From NCBI GenBank assembly GCA_040112665.1, contig CP157796.1:932813-996812 (forward strand): 64,000 bases of DNA, written 5' to 3'. The notes under the pieces are model-generated. The model was not told the origin of the DNA. It was given only the letters and a program-made list of their open reading frames with translations, and ran no database searches. Source of the DNA: Oceanicaulis sp. (GTDB taxonomy: Bacteria; Pseudomonadota; Alphaproteobacteria; Caulobacterales; Maricaulaceae). Below are positions 62,710-64,000 of the stretch, one piece after another (positions within the stretch are counted from its first letter, which is position 1; the number at the start of each line of letters is the position of its first letter). The translations under genes and the position numbers were made by a program.

Positions 62710-64000
62710 ATGCGGGTGTGGCTGGGCATGATTTCTCTCCTGATCGCCGCTGCGTGCGGGGCGCCGGAAGCCGGTCCCGGCGCGGCGCTGGTCGCCGACG
62801 CGCAGGCGCGGGCGAGCGCCGAGCCCGGCCGGGAGGCGCGCTGCGCGCTTGTCTCGGACGCCTCGGTCGTCGCGTTCGAGGCGCGCCTGACCGACGCGCA
62901 GGCCCGGCTGAATACGCTCCACGCCGAGCTGGGATGCGGATCGGCGAGGCTGGAAGACGATCTTCTGGACGCCGGCCTCGACGCGCTCGGCGGCGTCGAG
63001 CGCGTCGCCATGGGCGCAGACCGGGCGCTCTGGCGGGTCTACGCCATGTTCGACGCCACCGAGCGGCGCGGCCTCGATCATTTCGAGGCGCTGCCCGGCC
63101 GGTGCCGGACCGTCGGCACGTTCGGCGCGCCGATCCCCGAACTCGCCGAAGCCTTCCTCGCCGATCCCGAGCGGCGTCCGGCGGCGGCCCGGCGCGAGGC
63201 GCGCGAAGCCTATGCGGTCTGCGCCGAGCGCTTCGCCGCGGCTGCGGCGGACCACGCCGCCCATGGCGAGGACGGCTGGGCGTCGTGGTGGCTGGGAAGC
63301 GGCGCGGGCATACCCTTCGGCGGCGGCGCGGAGCTGTTGCTCGCGGCCGCCGACGAAGCCGCCGCCGGGGAGCGCTGGCGCGACTGGGCCTGGTACGCCC
63401 CCTACGCCGCCGAGGCCCTGTTTGAACGGGCCGAACAGGCCGATTTCGACGCCGTCGCGACGCTCATGGCGCGGCCCGACCTCGCCGCCCAGCTGTACGA
63501 GTTCCATGAACACCGCCTCGCGGCGCTCAGAAGCCTGAGCTGGGCGGCCGGACTCGAGGTGCGCCACGGCCCGCTCGCCCCGCCGGACGAGCACTTCGGG
63601 GATCTTCGGCTGCGGAGCTATCTCGAAACCTGGATCTCCCAGGGGCTGCTCGATCAGGCCCCGGCCCGCCTGCAGGCGCTTTGCGGGCTGTGCGGCCGGG
63701 ACGGATCGCTGGTGTACGCGTTTCCGTCAGACCTGCGCGGCCAGCCCGGCCGGCTCGACTGCGCGCTCGAACTGACCCGTCTGAGGACCGCCGCCGCCCC
63801 GCCCGGCGAGGAACGCGACCGCCTGATCACCGACATGCTGACCTATCAGCTGATGATCGGCAGGCGCGACGGCGCGCCCCCGCCGGATATTTTGGACACC
63901 GCAGCGCAGGCCACGCACGCCATGCTGGAGACGGCGCTCCTGCTGTCGGGCGACGAGCCGGCCGCGGCCGAGCTCGACGTCTATGGCTGCACCCGGCCCG
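62710..64000 (+). CDS. Predicted lipoprotein of unknown function (C-terminus outside window)
   Basis: From ATG 62710 the frame is open to the window end (430 codons) with no stop. The N-terminus MRVWLGMISLLIAAACGAPE is a lipoprotein signal with lipobox AAAC. The rest is helical and rich in Ala, Arg and Glu, with WASWWLGSGAGIPFGGGAELLL, WRDWAWYAPYAAEALFERAE and scattered Cys (ARCALV, ELGCGS, GRCRTV, LCGLCGRDG). No family recognised. Other frames in this stretch are shorter and lack a signal, so this one is preferred. Alone on its strand after the Usp gene. Confidence 0.75.
   Translation, partial: MRVWLGMISLLIAAACGAPEAGPGAALVADAQARASAEPGREARCALVSDASVVAFEARLTDAQARLNTLHAELGCGSARLEDDLLDAGLDALGGVERVAMGADRALWRVYAMFDATERRGLDHFEALPGRCRTVGTFGAPIPELAEAFLADPERRPAAARREAREAYAVCAERFAAAAADHAAHGEDGWASWWLGSGAGIPFGGGAELLLAAADEAAAGERWRDWAWYAPYAAEALFERAEQADFDAVATLMARPDLAAQLYEFHEHRLAALRSLSWAAGLEVRHGPLAPPDEHFGDLRLRSYLETWISQGLLDQAPARLQALCGLCGRDGSLVYAFPSDLRGQPGRLDCALELTRLRTAAAPPGEERDRLITDMLTYQLMIGRRDGAPPPDILDTAAQATHAMLETALLLSGDEPAAAELDVYGCTRP

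Overview
The window comes from a GC-rich, gene-dense bacterial chromosome. Gene content points to an alphaproteobacterium, and gene style suggests the Maricaulales/Hyphomonadaceae group: a Gly-rich AQS-repeat surface protein, many lipoproteins, an SSS-type hybrid histidine kinase, acyl-CoA catabolism and GC-rich palindromic intergenic repeats. The group assignment is inference. No plasmid, prophage, IS transposase, rRNA or CRISPR was seen.

Layout. 1-5421 (-): the N-terminal 1807 codons of a giant Gly-rich repeat surface protein that runs off the window. 5422-6125: an AT-rich upstream block, degenerate direct repeats and tRNA-Thr(CGT). 6126-9267: an exported S9 peptidase and a small lipoprotein. 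9438-13299 (-): the RNA/translation operon rbfA-truB-rpsO-pnp. 13514-16016: an alpha/beta hydrolase, about 900 bp of palindromic repeats with a tandem duplication, and a methyltransferase. 16089-20799 (+): pheS and pheT with two membrane-anchored unknown genes between them, the first visibly AT-richer. 20803-26949: a class I HMG-CoA reductase, hemN and a transporter-like hybrid histidine kinase.

27019-40701 is the main accessory metabolic block. An Old-Yellow-Enzyme-type reductase, an HSL-type esterase/lactonase and a Baeyer-Villiger-type monooxygenase sit beside an acyl-CoA ligase, a BKACE enzyme, a biotin-dependent acyl-CoA carboxylase (both subunits), an enoyl-CoA hydratase, an acyl-CoA dehydrogenase and an SDR. 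A divergent MerR regulator has a palindromic operator candidate. The set resembles the acyclic-terpene (Atu) or leucine (Liu) pathways, extended by genes that could open a ketone or lactone. The substrate is not proven.

40712-54423: mixed housekeeping and unknown genes, including glpK with a divergent monoacylglycerol-lipase-like gene, a Sel1 protein, thiE, an Uup-type ABC-F ATPase, hslU without hslV, a GST and a large amidohydrolase. 54478-62656: a MEST-like hydrolase; two ion transporters (SulP and CPA2), each followed at once by a tandem universal stress protein gene; and gshB beside a possible gamma-glutamylcyclotransferase-like gene. 62710-64000 (+): the start of an unrecognised lipoprotein gene that runs off the window.

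Two real genes at the window edges lack a stop codon inside the window (1-5421 minus, 62710-64000 plus). Their reading frames were read directly from the sequence. A family of roughly 145-165 bp GC-rich inverted-repeat elements recurs at 14.5-15.2, 35.4, 37.5 and 58.8 kb, always outside coding sequence.
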